From positions 1 to 49,330 of the forward strand of contig LLCB01000383.1 in the NCBI GenBank assembly GCA_001414345.1: DNA of 49,330 nucleotides. The letters are read 5' to 3'. The notes below the pieces were generated by a model that worked only from the letters and a program-made list of their open reading frames with translations, ran no database searches and was not told the DNA's origin. The first letter of the stretch is position 1. Each line of letters starts with the position of its first letter. Both the position numbers and the translations under genes were made by a program. Shown here in pieces: positions 11,084 through 22,344 of this stretch. The DNA comes from Hymenoscyphus infarciens (lineage: Eukaryota > Ascomycota > Leotiomycetes > Helotiales > Helotiaceae).

Positions 11084-12347
11084 TCACCTCAAAACCCCCG
11101 CACTCCTAGCACTCTCCCCAACTCTAACACCATCCTCCTCCCCTTCCTTCTCCCTCTCTCGTCCCCGGCCGATCCCAATAGCCACACCACCAGTATTTTC
11201 CCTCACGCTAGCTGTGGTAGATACACTCTCGCTTCTGGTTCTACTAGCATCACTAGGTCTTCTCGCGTCACTTGGTCGGTTTGCGTCACTGGGACGTCGT
11301 GCCCGTATGGTGCGTTCCAATTCCCGAATTCGTCGCTTCAATAAGTCGTTCTCGCGCTTCACAGTATCGAGCTCATGTCTATGGTACGCCGTTTCCTCGT
11401 ACCGACCCGTTGTTGGCACAGAGGTAATCGAATCAGAACGATGATTCGGGTTGACATTCTCGTTATTGTGTGGAGGATGTTGGTTGGAAGAGGGATCGCG
11501 TTGGTGGGAAGTCAACGAGGGACGCTGCTGGTAGAAGTAAGGGAAGTGATCTGGATGTTGATAACTCGACTGTGCCGAGCTTATAGGTGCCGGACTACTC
11601 GCTCCACTGCGTCGGGAAGAGGTCATGCTGTTTTGACGGCTTAGGGATTGTGATTGTGGGATTGAATCGTGGCGGGGTGGGTTTCCGCGTGTGCGATCGA
11701 GGGTTGAGGAGGGGGTCAGGCTGGCGATTCCTGGGTTTCCTATGGAGATGCTGCGTGTGGAGGTTGAGGAGGAGGAACGGTGGTGACGGCGTTGAGATGG
11801 CTGCGGGTGGGAGGGACCCGAGAGGAGGTGGTTTGCGTTTGTATCTGTGGAATCTGGGATTCCGGTTGAAGTTGAGGATGCGTTGGACACGACAGAGGCA
11901 TTTTGTGCTGCGCGAAGCATGGAGAGTTCTCGAGTTAGACGGTTGACCTATTGATTCCCAGTTAGTTACTGTTTAAGTTGGACCTACGGGAATACATACA
12001 ACAGCTTCCTGCTCCTTCTCCAACTGAAGGTGTAAATCTGCCGCTGTAAGAGGACGAGGGTGTCTCAAAGGCCCAGGACCAGTTCCGACTCCTGTGTTGT
12101 CTCCTATGGGAGCTGCAGTCATCGTGGTAGATTGCATAGTTGGTGACACCAAAGGAGGAGAACCAATATGATTGACGGCACTTTGATTCGAAGGCAGAAT
12201 ATTTAAAGAAGGAGAGGTCAGGGGTAAAGGAGGTGGTGCCATTTGTTGTGAGGCTCGTCTGGAGGTGTTTCTTGATGTGATACGCGGGGATGTCGAAGCC
12301 GCAAGGGGTCGTGGAGATGCCGGCACAGAGTTGAGATCTGGCGCCAT
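11084..12347 (-). CDS. Ser/Pro/Thr-rich protein with two coiled-coil segments, unknown function
   Basis: Two exons (12347-12000 and 11947-11084) with a 52-bp intron give 403 aa. The first 95 residues are low-complexity Ser/Pro/Thr. Around residues 100-128 the segment TAADLHLQLEKEQEAVV, joined across the intron to NRLTRELSML, forms a predicted coiled coil. A second heptad-like helix (KRENDLLKRRIRELERTI) lies at about residues 310-327. It is followed by three RRPSDA-type repeats and a basic/acidic tail. The long disordered stretch between the helices is Ser/Arg-rich and would be a phosphorylation target. I recognise the layout as a conserved Pezizomycotina hypothetical protein but know no function. 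Start choice: first ATG of the open frame. Confidence 0.8.
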
Positions 12348-12931
12348 GTTGAAGTCTTAAGGGTCGAAGCTTCTTTGAGAGAGTTGGTATCAAAAAGTAT
12401 CTCTCTGAGACAATGCTCGGAATGTTTGTTTTCACATTCGTTGTTGTTGTCTAATACGTGTTTAGCTGAAATGGCATGGGAACCTGGAAGGTATCGTCTC
12501 TTATCCGGCGACTCACTTGATTGGTTCCAAGAGATATGTCACGTTATCGCCATCGTAGCCTTGTGGTCTGAGGCAGCACAGCCTCGCCAAATATGCAATT
12601 GGCTTGCTCATCGAGTATGACGTATCGTCAATTCGTGGTGGGGTAAAAACAACTTGAGCTGATTTAAGAAAGCCCACTTCAATCAACATCCATTCAATCC
12701 ATCCAACCTCACAACAATTCAGAAACACTCCATCATCAAGTAAGTCATCAATTGATTATACTATCTTCACCATCGACCTCCAAGCTTCTTTGTTGGAGAG
12801 GTCCCGGCAGCTGTCTATGAAGCTGCTTGCTACCCCTCGCCACATGTTTGAAGTACCCAAGTACTAATCTTGTATACGCAGAATACCACATCAACCCTCA
12901 CAGACCAATAACTACACACACAAACTTCAAT
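12348..12931. promoter_or_regulatory. Bidirectional promoter with a 5' leader intron
   Basis: This 584-bp region separates the divergent genes starting at 12347 (-) and 12932 (+). On the plus strand a donor CAAGTAAGT (intron from 12740) and an acceptor TATACGCAG (to 12881) define a likely 142-bp intron in the 5' leader of the small gene. That would place its transcription start before 12740, probably in the CA-rich stretch at 12675-12735. Confidence 0.5.
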
Positions 12932-13211
12932 ATGCCTGAAGGACGTCAATCCCCACCACCTGAGCAGCAGACCGGCGCTCAACAACAATCCATCCCCGGT
13001 ACTGGAGAGAGCGTCAACAAGGATACAAACAACCAACAAGAGAGCAAGGACCAACGCGAGGTAAGTCTTCGAATGTTCTTCGCTGAGTCTTAAGAACACT
13101 TGTACTGATGGCTTGATGTAGGGACTCTCATCCAACCCAAAGGGACCCCTTGATGACCATGCTAAGGATGTTGCATCAAAGACAACCGACCCTTCCCAAA
13201 GCTCCAAGTAG
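12932..13211 (+). CDS. Small hydrophilic protein, 72 aa, unknown function
   Basis: Two exons (12932-13060, 13122-13211) joined through GTAAGT and GATGTAG signals. The product begins MPEGRQSPPPEQQTG and ends SSNPKGPLDDHAKDVASKTT plus a short Ser/Lys tail. It is strongly hydrophilic, without signal peptide, membrane segment or cysteine, and likely disordered. The intron falls in phase 0 and the C-terminal exon carries the SNPKGPLDDHA core. I believe similar small proteins occur widely in Pezizomycotina, but I cannot name a function. The leader intron and clean splice sites argue that it is a real expressed gene despite its size. Confidence 0.75.
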
Positions 13212-13695
13212 AGAATGTTAATGACTGGCTGAGAAAGCATGGTGTTGTCCTGGATCGGGTAGCGGGAATATGCATGGAATTGGGCAGGTACATATGATGA
13301 ATTAGATGAATGATACAACAAATCGAAACATTCTCCGGGCCCATTACATAAGCTCCTTGATGATTTGAAGATGAGCTGTGTGACATGAACTTACCTCAGA
13401 AGTGATCTCGAGCTGAATCAAAATATATTTTGGTCCAGCTCATGTCTTAGCCACGTGTGGTTTGTTTGGACATGACCGAGTTAGTCTCAATACTTGTACA
13501 TGTATTTAAGACGTAGAGAACTCGTAGAGTGAAACTGGAAGGTGAAAAAAAGGATTGTCTAAAACAGAGATTACTTGGCCAAAACGAGTTCCACTTGTTT
13601 CGTCCATTCCAGAACGCTCTATTTCATACAATTGTGTTCAGACCAACGCCAGAGCGGATGTGTGGTGCTTTGTCGAAGAATATTCGACGTGGAAT
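13212..13695. other. Intergenic, convergent 3' flanks
   Basis: About 480 bp between the 3' ends of the small gene and the ERCC1-like gene. Short frames are present but unsupported. I see nothing else in it. Confidence 0.5.
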
Positions 13696-14859
13696 TCAAC
13701 TATGCCGCATTTTTGCAAGTGCAGCGGCGACTCCACCACTCAACTCGTCGTCCTTTCTAGCAGCCTCCCGTTTCTTCTCTCTTGCTAATCTTGCCTCTTC
13801 TTCTATCGCTGCATCGGCAAGAGCTTCTTCTTCATCGTCATCCGGTTCCAATATACGGAATGGTTTTGTTGATGGTCCTGCTGATTCACTTGCCTTTTGC
13901 CCTGTTGTGGTTGAAGGCAGGCCACTTGGTTCAGTAGAGCCCATGACAATATCTCCACCTTGAGCTATAGCACCGACGGTGTCTCTGAGTGCTGGAGCAG
14001 ATGGCTCTGTTCGTTTGGCAGATTTTCGAGCCCTAAACGGTTCATCGACAACACTGCACCATCTCTTGACTTTCTTTTCACCCCAACCACCCACAATGGC
14101 AATTTCCTCTGGCCTAGCGTTGACCGCTCCTTTTATAGACCCAAATGCACTTACTAAAGATACTGCGTCTGTCTTGTTGATGCTCCGGGGAACTGTGATG
14201 AACTCCACCATTTTATCAGCGTAGCCCTTGCTTTCAGTTCCTCGTATAGCTGTTGGATTGGAGTGTTCGAAACTCTTGTATAGTTCCAAGTATCTAGCAG
14301 CCTCCGCCGCACTCCAACATAGTATCACTGTAACATTGTTGACCAAACTCGTTTTCGATAATTCCTTCAAGCTGTCTTCGTGGTTTGCAATATCCACCAT
14401 TGTTAACACAATTCGAAGGTTGTATTTCCCTTGGAGATTCTTTATCCGATTGTAGATGTATTCGGGATGTAACCGGTGGTATTTCAGCGACAAGAAGAGA
14501 GCACAAGTCGTAGCCCCCAGTACGTAATCGGCCGGGATATCCGAGTACTCCCAAGGAAAAGATCTCAGGTTGGTGAGAATCGGATTGCCTTTCTGGCGAG
14601 TCGAGACCAAAATAGACGAACCCGTGGACCGTGACGCAAGGACTTGAGGGGTTGGCTGAACCACTTTGGGTGTCGGTGCGCTGGAGGCATTGTTGGCTGG
14701 AGGGGCGCGATCGAGCCGTTGAGGGGTCGGTTGCTGTACACGCTGTGGGGTGGGCTGTTGAATCGGATTCGAAGCGGCAGGAGTTGTGGCAGCAGATTCC
14801 GAGGCCATCAACGCTGCGAGCACATCGGCATCCGCGCCGTACTCATCGTCGTCGTCCAT
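13696..14859 (-). CDS. DNA excision repair protein ERCC1/Rad10 homologue
   Basis: A single open frame of 387 aa from the ATG at 14859 (MDDDDEYGADAD). The frame stays open 39 codons further upstream to 14976, so a longer start is possible. An acidic and Pro/Gln-rich N-terminus leads to the ERCC1 central domain from about residue 91: GNPILTNLRSFPWEY, then DYVLGATTCALFLSLKYH and LRIVLTMVDI. A tandem helix-hairpin-helix region follows at about 215-280, ending GGWGEKKVKRW. The last 100 residues are a charged tail with an EEEA/REKKREA segment. Family role: non-catalytic partner of XPF/Rad1 in the 5' flap endonuclease for nucleotide excision repair, crosslink repair and single-strand annealing, in the nucleus. 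Confidence 0.93.
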   Translation of the reverse strand: MDDDDEYGADADVLAALMASESAATTPAASNPIQQPTPQRVQQPTPQRLDRAPPANNASSAPTPKVVQPTPQVLASRSTGSSILVSTRQKGNPILTNLRSFPWEYSDIPADYVLGATTCALFLSLKYHRLHPEYIYNRIKNLQGKYNLRIVLTMVDIANHEDSLKELSKTSLVNNVTVILCWSAAEAARYLELYKSFEHSNPTAIRGTESKGYADKMVEFITVPRSINKTDAVSLVSAFGSIKGAVNARPEEIAIVGGWGEKKVKRWCSVVDEPFRARKSAKRTEPSAPALRDTVGAIAQGGDIVMGSTEPSGLPSTTTGQKASESAGPSTKPFRILEPDDDEEEALADAAIEEEARLAREKKREAARKDDELSGGVAAALAKMRHS

Positions 14860-14976
14860 GATATCGGCTTCGGACAATCGGACTCGGGAGTTCCGAGGTG
14901 TTTGCGGGGTGGCAGTGACGGAATTCAAGTTGTAGATTTTGCAGGTTGCACGCAACGGCTCCTCAGTCCTTCCCAA

Positions 14977-16133
14977 GCATGGTCCCTATGATCGTGAGGT
15001 CTGCACGTTGTTGTGGCAGCAATGGCATCGGCTGCGCGGTGTAACTTGCGGAGCAAAGGGACGTAGGTTGCTATGCACCGCACCGAGAAGTGCTGTACGA
15101 AGTGGTACTGTGCTAGGTAGAGACCAATAGTGGTTCGCGGGTATCGCAGATTTTTGCAGCTGCGTGGGAGGATGAATATGATCTCTTGGTGTTGTATGAG
15201 AAAGCTGTGAACCACGAGTAGCCTGACTCCATGGAGGATCGTTGGCACTAGACAGGGGTATCTTTTAGCGTGGAGCAATCCCTGCCTGTGGCTTGGCAAC
15301 TTCTTTTCTGGGACCCACTTCTTCAGACTTCGTTCCTTCCTTCCTCAGCCACAACCTGGAAATCACGGAAATCATCGTCGTTCCGCATGTAGAGACGCAG
15401 ATCCAAACTTGAGATGGCTGCTGTGACTGTCGCTTTTCCAAGCGAGTCCTCGATCCTCCCTGCAAGTCACACAGCCTCGTTAATCCAGTCCGCTCCAATA
15501 TGCCAAGCGAATTCGGTCGGCTGTCACTTATCAACTGGCCACGAGGAGCTGTGTTTTGTACTGATTGTCTGGGTACTTTGTATCTTTCTGTGCGAGGTAT
15601 CTCCACAGCCGCTTTCCGTACATTGGGGGTAATAGAATAGTTCTCGCCTAGGACAGGCTTGAGACAGGATATGAATAGTCACCCGTCCACTAACTACTAA
15701 CTACTGGGAACTAGACGACTATTTCCCTAAAACATGGCTAGATCCAAACTCTCGGGAAAAAAAAGTGTTCCAACGAACATGCTCCTTATTCGGAAGGACA
15801 ATGGCATCGTGTGACGGTGGATTTGAGGCCGTTGGTGGTGATGCGCGAGTAGGAAATGTGTAAATGTGTACAGACATTTCAGCACCTCGAGTATTGCCAC
15901 CGTGAGATCTAAAGTGAATCATATCCCAACTTTCTCCCTCTCTAGGTATTCACCTTGCCTTCCTCTCCGACTCTATCGTATGTTGTTGAGGCCTTTCCTC
16001 GCTTCCTGAAATATTTTCCACCCTCTTCTTGCATGGACTCACCTTTATTCATTTTTTCAAAATTGTACCATCGAGACACCATCTTGCACCACCTCTACTA
16101 CCTCTTCAAATCTCGTCATACTATTTGTACAAG
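14977..16133. promoter_or_regulatory. Divergent upstream region of ERCC1-like and SSU1-like genes
   Basis: A 1.16-kb region between divergent genes. On the minus strand a frame of 113 codons (15606-15265) and an overlapping frame containing EFAWHIGADWINEA and SSLDLRLYMRNDDDF look somewhat coding-like. That second frame is broken by stops and I found no consistent exon model. A pyrimidine-rich leader precedes the SSU1 ATG. Confidence 0.4.
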
Positions 16134-17785
16134 ATGACGATTGAGTTTGCTCCAGCTACGAATCCGACATCTGCTTCGAGATCGAGGGATAGTAGCCCAG
16201 AATCAAGTCTCACCTTTGCCGCAGATAGCACCACCCCATCGACATTCAAAGTCGACGATACCATCACAAGTGAAGGTGAAAAGAGCCAGTCTACATATGA
16301 CGCAAATAAATCCAAAAGAGAAAGGGGATGGCGGCGGATTGTTCGAAACTTCACACCATCGTAAGCTTACTTTGACACCCCACAAAACTTCCACGCTCGC
16401 ATACTGATTTTATCCTTAGATGGTTCTCCGTCAATATGGGAACTGGTATTGTCTCCATTCTCCTACACAACCTTCCTTATAACGCAAACTGGCTATATTG
16501 GATTTCCGTTATAATTTTCGTCCTCAATGTCGCACTTTTCATCGTCTTCTTTTCCCTCTCGGTTGCCCGCTATACTCTATATCCACGAATCTGGGGCGTC
16601 ATGATTCGCCATCCAGCACAAAGTCTCTTTCTAGGAACCTTTCCAATGGGCCTCGCTACAATCATCAACATGGTAGTCTTCGTCTGCGTCCCAGCATGGG
16701 GATACCCAGCAGTTCAATTGGTAAAAGCCCCTCTCCCTCACTTTCCAACATACTTTTCTAACCAAATAACCAGGCATGGGCACTATGGTGGATAGACATG
16801 GCCATCTCCCTAGCATGCTGTCTCTACGTCCCCTTTGCAATGTACGTCCCACCACCATTCCACCCCCTGACCAACCCATAGTAACACAGAACCACAGTAT
16901 GTACCTGCAAGAATCCGCGCTGGATAAAATGACAGCAGCTTGGCTTTTACCCATCGTATCAACCATCGTCGCCGCCGCCACGGGCGGAATCGTCGCCGAG
17001 GTCCTGCCTAATCCCCAACATGCCCTTTGGACTGTCCTTGCATCTTACGTTCTCTGGGGCACGGGTGTTCCACTTGCTATGGTCGTACTGGTTATCTACT
17101 TCCAAAGACTTACACTCCACCATCTTCCTCCTGTCGAGGTAGCAGTCTCCGTCTTCCTTCCTCTTGGTCCTCTGGGCCAGGGTGGGTACGGAATAATGCA
17201 ATTAGGGAAAGTTGCCATGACTATCTTCCCCCAAACCCTCACATTATCCCAGGGCTTGACGAGTTCCGGTGATATCCTTTACGTGGTCGGTTGGTTGGTA
17301 GCTACCATCATGTGGGGATTCGCCTTGGTGTGGATGTTTTTCGCCGTTGCGAGTATCACGCGCAGGAAGTTCCCTTTCAATATGGGCTGGTGGGGGTTCA
17401 CTTTCCCGTTGGGCGTGTTCACGGCTAGTACTATGCAGATGGGACGGGAGTTGCCGAGTCGGTTTTTTGATGTTTTTGGGACGGTGGGTTTTCCCCTCTC
17501 CTTTCTCTGTCCCCTTCGTGCAGTTGTTTCTTCTCGTCACCTTGATGCTATTCTTCCCTTTCCTTTCCTTATCTAGATTTGATATGTCATACTTCGAGGA
17601 CCTCGCTGACGATTCATCGATAGATCACTTCCCTCGCCGTTACATTCTTCTGGCTCGTCGTTGCGGTTAAGACGATCCAAGGTGCTATCAAGGGGAACTT
17701 GTTCGTGGCACCTTGCTTGGCGAACTTGAAAGAGAAACCTGGGAAGAGCGCGCGAGATCTCGAGGCTGGTGTTGTCGCGAACTAG
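16134..17785 (+). CDS. SSU1-like sulfite efflux pump / TehA-Mae1 family transporter
   Basis: Five exons (16134-16360, 16420-16720, 16774-16841, 16898-17483, 17624-17785) encode 447 aa. A Ser/Thr-rich cytosolic N-terminus (about 1-65) is followed by ten predicted membrane helices. The first begins at WFSVNMGTGIVSILLHNLPY, the hallmark start of the tellurite-resistance/dicarboxylate transporter fold. Other family blocks are PLGPLGQGGYGIMQLG and the helix with FNMGWWGFTFPLGVFTAST. The C-terminal cytosolic tail is GNLFVAPCLANLK plus about 20 charged residues. Known role of the family: plasma-membrane export of sulfite, which protects against sulfite made during cysteine or sulfur-amino-acid breakdown. 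Malate transport (Mae1) is the alternative. The last intron (140 bp) is the longest in the gene. Confidence 0.9.
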
Positions 17786-18233
17786 GGAATTGAGGAAGGG
17801 CTGACTGAGGTTATGGGTTGAAGATTCTACCTAGTGTGTGATGAGACCTCTCTACCTAGGGGTGGATATCAAAAGATCGGGCGCTCAGGGTCCCTTTCCT
17901 TCTTTGTTTTCTAGAATTGTAGTTCGTTTGCTTTGGGTGGTCGATGGGTATACTTGATACCTTAATAGCGAGAGAAATATAATGTTATGATAAGGAAATG
18001 ATGATTTCTTTTAATTTTACTAATTGTCTTATTTACTCGTCCTTATAGTTTAGCGTGTTAAGAAGGTAACGTAAGAGGAACGGGCGTTACTTTGCGAATA
18101 ACTTACTTCTTATTGAGTGAGTCTATCTCATAACATCACAAATTCTATCCGAGAGCACTTAGGATAATTAAAGAATTACGTTTCCTTTTTGCATTATTCT
18201 GCTTAAGTAATCCTTTTAATTACCCTAAGTCAG
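17786..18233. other. 3' flank of the SSU1-like gene with an imperfect inverted repeat
   Basis: Normal 3' sequence to about 17990, then AT-rich DNA. An imperfect inverted repeat pairs TTAGGATAATTAAAGAATTA (about 18160-18180) with the complement of TAATCCTTTTAATTACCCTAA (about 18208-18229, one base over 20 in total), ending at the hAT MITE target site. No gene is seen. Confidence 0.4.
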
Positions 18234-18778
18234 CAGCGTGGGAAATGATTAGTTTAGATTAGATTAATAGCTATTAACCTAATCTAATCAAAGGTTTTTA
18301 GGTGTTGATCATTATTCAGATTAATCAAAAGTCAATAATCAGATGATTAGTAGTTACACATGGCCGGTCCGGCTGTATCGGAAGACGGGCCGAGGTTCGG
18401 GATGGTATCGGAGTGACGTATAGGCATGCCGGGAGCTTAAGCGAGACCTCCTAAGCTGGGCTCTCTCAAGAGACCTTTGAGGCTATTACTAGCTTAAAGA
18501 GCTGGGGCTTCTATATAGAGGAGGAGACAGAAGAAGAGAAGGAGAGATTAGAGGAAGAGAAGAACGGTAGGAAAGAACCTGAATTCGAGGATAACTACTT
18601 TATTATTAATTAGTATATATAATTATATAGTACGTAATTATCTCAATCTGATTTAATCTGATTAATCAAAATCTATTAACGTAATCTGACCAAGGAATCT
18701 ATTAATCAAAATCTAATCTAATCTCCACACATTAAGCAGAGTAAAAAGCGATTAGTAGAGTAATTCTTTCCCACGCTA
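18234..18778. mobile_element. hAT-type MITE (545 bp) with 8-bp target duplication
   Basis: The element starts CAGCGTGGGAAA and ends TTTCCCACGCTA, giving terminal inverted repeats of about 11-12 bp that begin CAG/TAG as in hAT elements. It is flanked by a perfect 8-bp direct duplication TAAGTCAG at 18226-18233 and 18779-18786, the hAT-sized target duplication. Subterminal GATTAGATTA / TAATCTAATC repeats occur near both ends, as expected of transposase binding sites. A GC-richer core (about 18360-18500) sits in the middle. It has no transposase ORF, so it is non-autonomous. Confidence 0.85.
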
Positions 18779-18786
18779 TAAGTCAG

Positions 18787-21390
18787 TCTGGATCGTATAA
18801 TCGAAGTGAACAATGCCATTCTCTCTTACATTTGGTCTTAATCTGAGTTTGGAATTCTCATAAACTGTATTAATGAACATTATCACTTCTCAAACATTTC
18901 TCATAAGCGACTTCACAATCACCATGTTATATATTCTGATCGTGATCTTTCCTGAAAGACCGTAGCTGGATTTTACTACTACTCTGACGAAATACAATGG
19001 TTGGTTAGTCAAGGCCACCCAATCGTTCCTCGGCACGCTTTGTCTATCTGTTTCGTGTCAGGGAGGTAATTGTTTCTTTAGGGTCACACTAGACTAGATA
19101 TATACATATAATACTATCATAACATAACGATTGCATGAACTAAAGTACTAAGACAACACCGATAACAAACTGAAAGCTATTTCGGTGACCGTTCATCGTC
19201 GTTTAGCTTTGCTTTTAAATTTATCGGGTGAGATGTCCAACATATAAACTTGACCCTCCATTCTTCTCCCAGCTGCACTCTCCACCACGTCTTTATCATA
19301 CTCTTACAGTCCAAAATCAAAGCAGGAAATATGTGTTGAAGATAGAGGGGGGTGAGGTTAAGCCAAGACAGAATATGTAAGAGGAAACGAAACAGATCGC
19401 AGGGACTTGCTTGGATATTGACCCAACGAAACATGCCTTGAGGAATTCGGCATGGAGCTTCCTCCGTGTCGTTCTATGTTAAATATATATAAGTATGTTG
19501 ATGTACTAAGCGTTGTGAAAGCTGCTTAATGGATTCCATGTCGTAGTAAGTGCGTAATGCTTAAGCGAGGCAGTCTTCATAGTACCTGTACAGCCGCAGC
19601 GGCCGACTATCTCTCAATTTTTGCTCTGAAGTAGCATGTCAATAGATCTGAATTGGATTTTGAACTCGATAGGTAAGGAGTTCTCCAACATAACGAGAAT
19701 CCAACATAAACGAGAATCTTTTGTGCTCCTGAAGGGGACAGAGATTAGCGAGGCCAAACTAAGTCGAATATTTCTTACCTATATCTACCTACCTTTCCCT
19801 CTCAGCGAACCTTTCAAAAACAACAACACATAGACACCAGAATGTACCATTGATACAAACTCTCCTTCAGTTCCCTCGACCACATTTTCCAAAATATTAC
19901 TTCTCATATTTTTTCAAGTCAACTTCTCTACAAGCCCCTCCTACCTATTTCAAGCCATCAAAGTCGATCAACACATCCCACAATCCAAGACAAAATTCTC
20001 TCCTCTCCTCCTTCACCCCACCATCAGTTTCACCCTCGCCGCACCGCAATCCCCACCCCAAGAAGAAAGCTCGAAATAATAGCAGCCAACAACCAATGCA
20101 GCTCAGCCAGTTTCTGCAACAACAATGATTAATTGCCAAGGAGCAAACGATTCCTTCGGAAAAGCTACATAACCTGCCTTAGCGGTTTCTTGAGAGGTTA
20201 CAGTTGCATAAGCATCTGTGGTAAGGATTCCAAAGAGTGCAATAAGAATGGCTGCGGGGGGAGAATAACCCCTTTGGTGGCTTGGGTATTTGTACTGCTG
20301 GGGAGCCCTGGGCTGTTGATGTTGGAGTGTTTGTGAAGACAGGAATGGTGCGTGTAATTCGAATGGTTGTGTAATGGGAAGGGTATTTCTGCTGGGCGGG
20401 TGGTGCGAAGGGGTGCCTTTGTGGATGGGTTTGGGAGGGAGCTGGGTTTTTGCGGGGCTGATGGTGGTGTTGGTACAGTTATACGCGGAATTTCAAGAAG
20501 CACAAAGGTCGCGATGGTTGTGGTAATTTGAACCTCTGTTCCTTTTTTCTGTCCTTGGGGTGTGGGGGGGGGGGGGGGTGTGTTCATTAGTTTTGATGTA
20601 AGAGTATCTTGAAGCTGGGAGATTCAGTTTAGCACTACGACTTGTTCTTGCTCAAACCTATGTGAAGAATTTGTTATTTCAAAACTGACAATGTCAAGTT
20701 ATGTAATATATCTATCTCCTAAAACCAGGTAGGAGGATTGAAAATAATATATAAGCACTAAGTAGAAGTTTGAGGTGATGCTTTGTAATAGCACTTTGCA
20801 GATCTTTCTTCGTAACAAGCTTGACTAGGAGTTTGAATTGTCGGGTTTCAATTCTTCTACACGTTCTCATGAGAAATGAATCTCATTTTTCTACACATTT
20901 AGATGGAAAGGGTGTACGAAGAGTAAAGCTCAGGAATGGGGCCTTAGCCTGGGAAAAAATATTCCCAGGTCGTCTAAAAAGCTGTTTCTAGCTCAAAACT
21001 CTTTTATTCAAAGTAAAGATTTCACATAGAGAAAAGTGGCATTATTTGATACTTTGAACGAATAAGAGCTCCTAAAGTATACGAACCAAAACCAAGAGGC
21101 TTGTGAAATGACTACGATCCTAAACAAAAACATGTCATGTTACAAATTACAAGTGAAGGGCACTTTGTCTCAGTAAATACTAGTCACTTGACTGCTCGCT
21201 TAGAGCATGTTGGCTTTTTTTGTTATCTATAAATATCTACAAGGCCACGATCAAGCCACGAAAGTCATCAACTCCCACCTCAACCTTCTAGCGACCAAGT
21301 CGAAGGAATTTCACCGTACTCTCCATAGCACGATACCGTTGGACAAAAGTCGAGTAGAGCTTAGCCGCGACTTTTCAAGAGGTACACAAG
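18787..21390. other. 2.6-kb region without a confident gene
   Basis: Frames at 19177-19434 (-), 19850-20128 (+) and 20198-20587 (-, Pro/Thr/Ser-rich) are open but have no family signature. A minus-strand frame at about 20280-20120 reads a hydrophobic run AAILIALFGILTT followed by DAYATVTSQETAKAGY. It could be the end of a broken membrane-anchored protein near the poly-G run at 20563-20579. I do not call a gene. The last 200 bp should hold the promoter of the next gene. Confidence 0.4.
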
Positions 21391-22080
21391 ATGGCAGTAA
21401 CCGGCAAGATGTACCAACACGCCCGGAAGCGTCTTCTCCAAACTACTGCCCCCAAGTCTCTTTCAAACAGTCATCTTAATGCAAGCCAACGTAGCAGACT
21501 AGTTGCTGCGAGCCGTTTTAGTCTTTGTCTTGCTGCCGGCGTTGCCTGGGGAGCTGGGTTTGAGATGTACTTGTGGAACAAGTCTGCGAAGGAGAATTCG
21601 CAAAAGGTAAGTTGCTGTGTTACTTAACTCTCTATATGCTGTCTGACTTTTTAGACCAAGGAGGTGTTTAAGCATGCTGAGAAAGTCGTAAGTTCCGTTT
21701 CACTTATTTCCTTGTAAACTATCATCTGACTTTCTAGATCGAGGCGTATCAAGAGCAACTCGAGGATCTGAAAACCAAGTACAAGAACAAGGAAAAGGAA
21801 CTCGAGGACTTCAAAGACAATGCATTACGAACAGTAAGTTGCCGCAGCATCTGCTCATTTTTTAATGGTGTTGTAACTGACTCTCTAGGTGAATCAACCA
21901 AGTCAACGCGATTTGAATTCACCACAACCTTTCCCTAGTGATCCCAGAAATAGTCAAGAGAGTATGGAAGGGTTGGATCGACCAACTCCATTCTTTCAAA
22001 AAATGTAATTTTCACACCCGACTCCAAGAAATTCTGTGAATGCTAATGGCCGATTTTCCAGGTTGTGGAGAACGAAGTAA
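21391..22080 (+). CDS. Small one-TM protein with C-terminal coiled coil (159 aa), unknown function
   Basis: Five exons (21391-21606, 21655-21687, 21738-21833, 21889-22004, 22062-22080) joined by canonical short introns. If the last intron is retained the protein ends six residues earlier. The N-terminus is basic and Ser/Thr/Arg/Lys-rich without acids (MAVTGKMYQHARKRLLQTT), resembling a mitochondrial presequence. A hydrophobic segment follows at about residues 43-62 (FSLCLAAGVAWGAGFEMYLW). A charged coiled coil spans about 70-112 (EAYQEQLEDLKTKYKNKEKE), and the C-terminus is hydrophilic. Inferred location is the mitochondrial inner membrane or another endomembrane. I do not recognise the family. 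Confidence 0.7.
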
Positions 22081-22344
22081 GATAGCCTGTTGCTCTTTTC
22101 CAATGGCCAATTTTGGTGATTATGCGGTTGATAGGCCTCCCTGAGTAGGAGCCGCTTCATCTAGAAGTTTTTTGGCTAAGGCCGTCTGTGCTTAAGCCCT
22201 ACTTTCACCTTTTCCCGTTCTTTCTCAAGCAATGCGATACAGTGAATTTTTGAACCTTCCCCCAACATCGACTTCGGTTGCAGAACCTGTATCACCATTG
22301 CCTCTCAAGTTTGTGAAGCGCGTCTGCTTCTAAAACCCTTTATC
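22081..22344. promoter_or_regulatory. Short spacer upstream of the sulfatase locus
   Basis: A 264-bp pyrimidine-rich interval between the two same-strand loci. It must hold the 3' end of one and the former promoter of the other. Confidence 0.4.

Noticed and set aside
11214..11946. Plus-strand frames of 76-119 codons
   Set aside because: These are antisense shadows of the Ser/Pro-rich coiled-coil gene.
19177..19434. 85-codon minus-strand frame
   Set aside because: No start context, splice partners or protein similarity that I can see; the length is compatible with chance.
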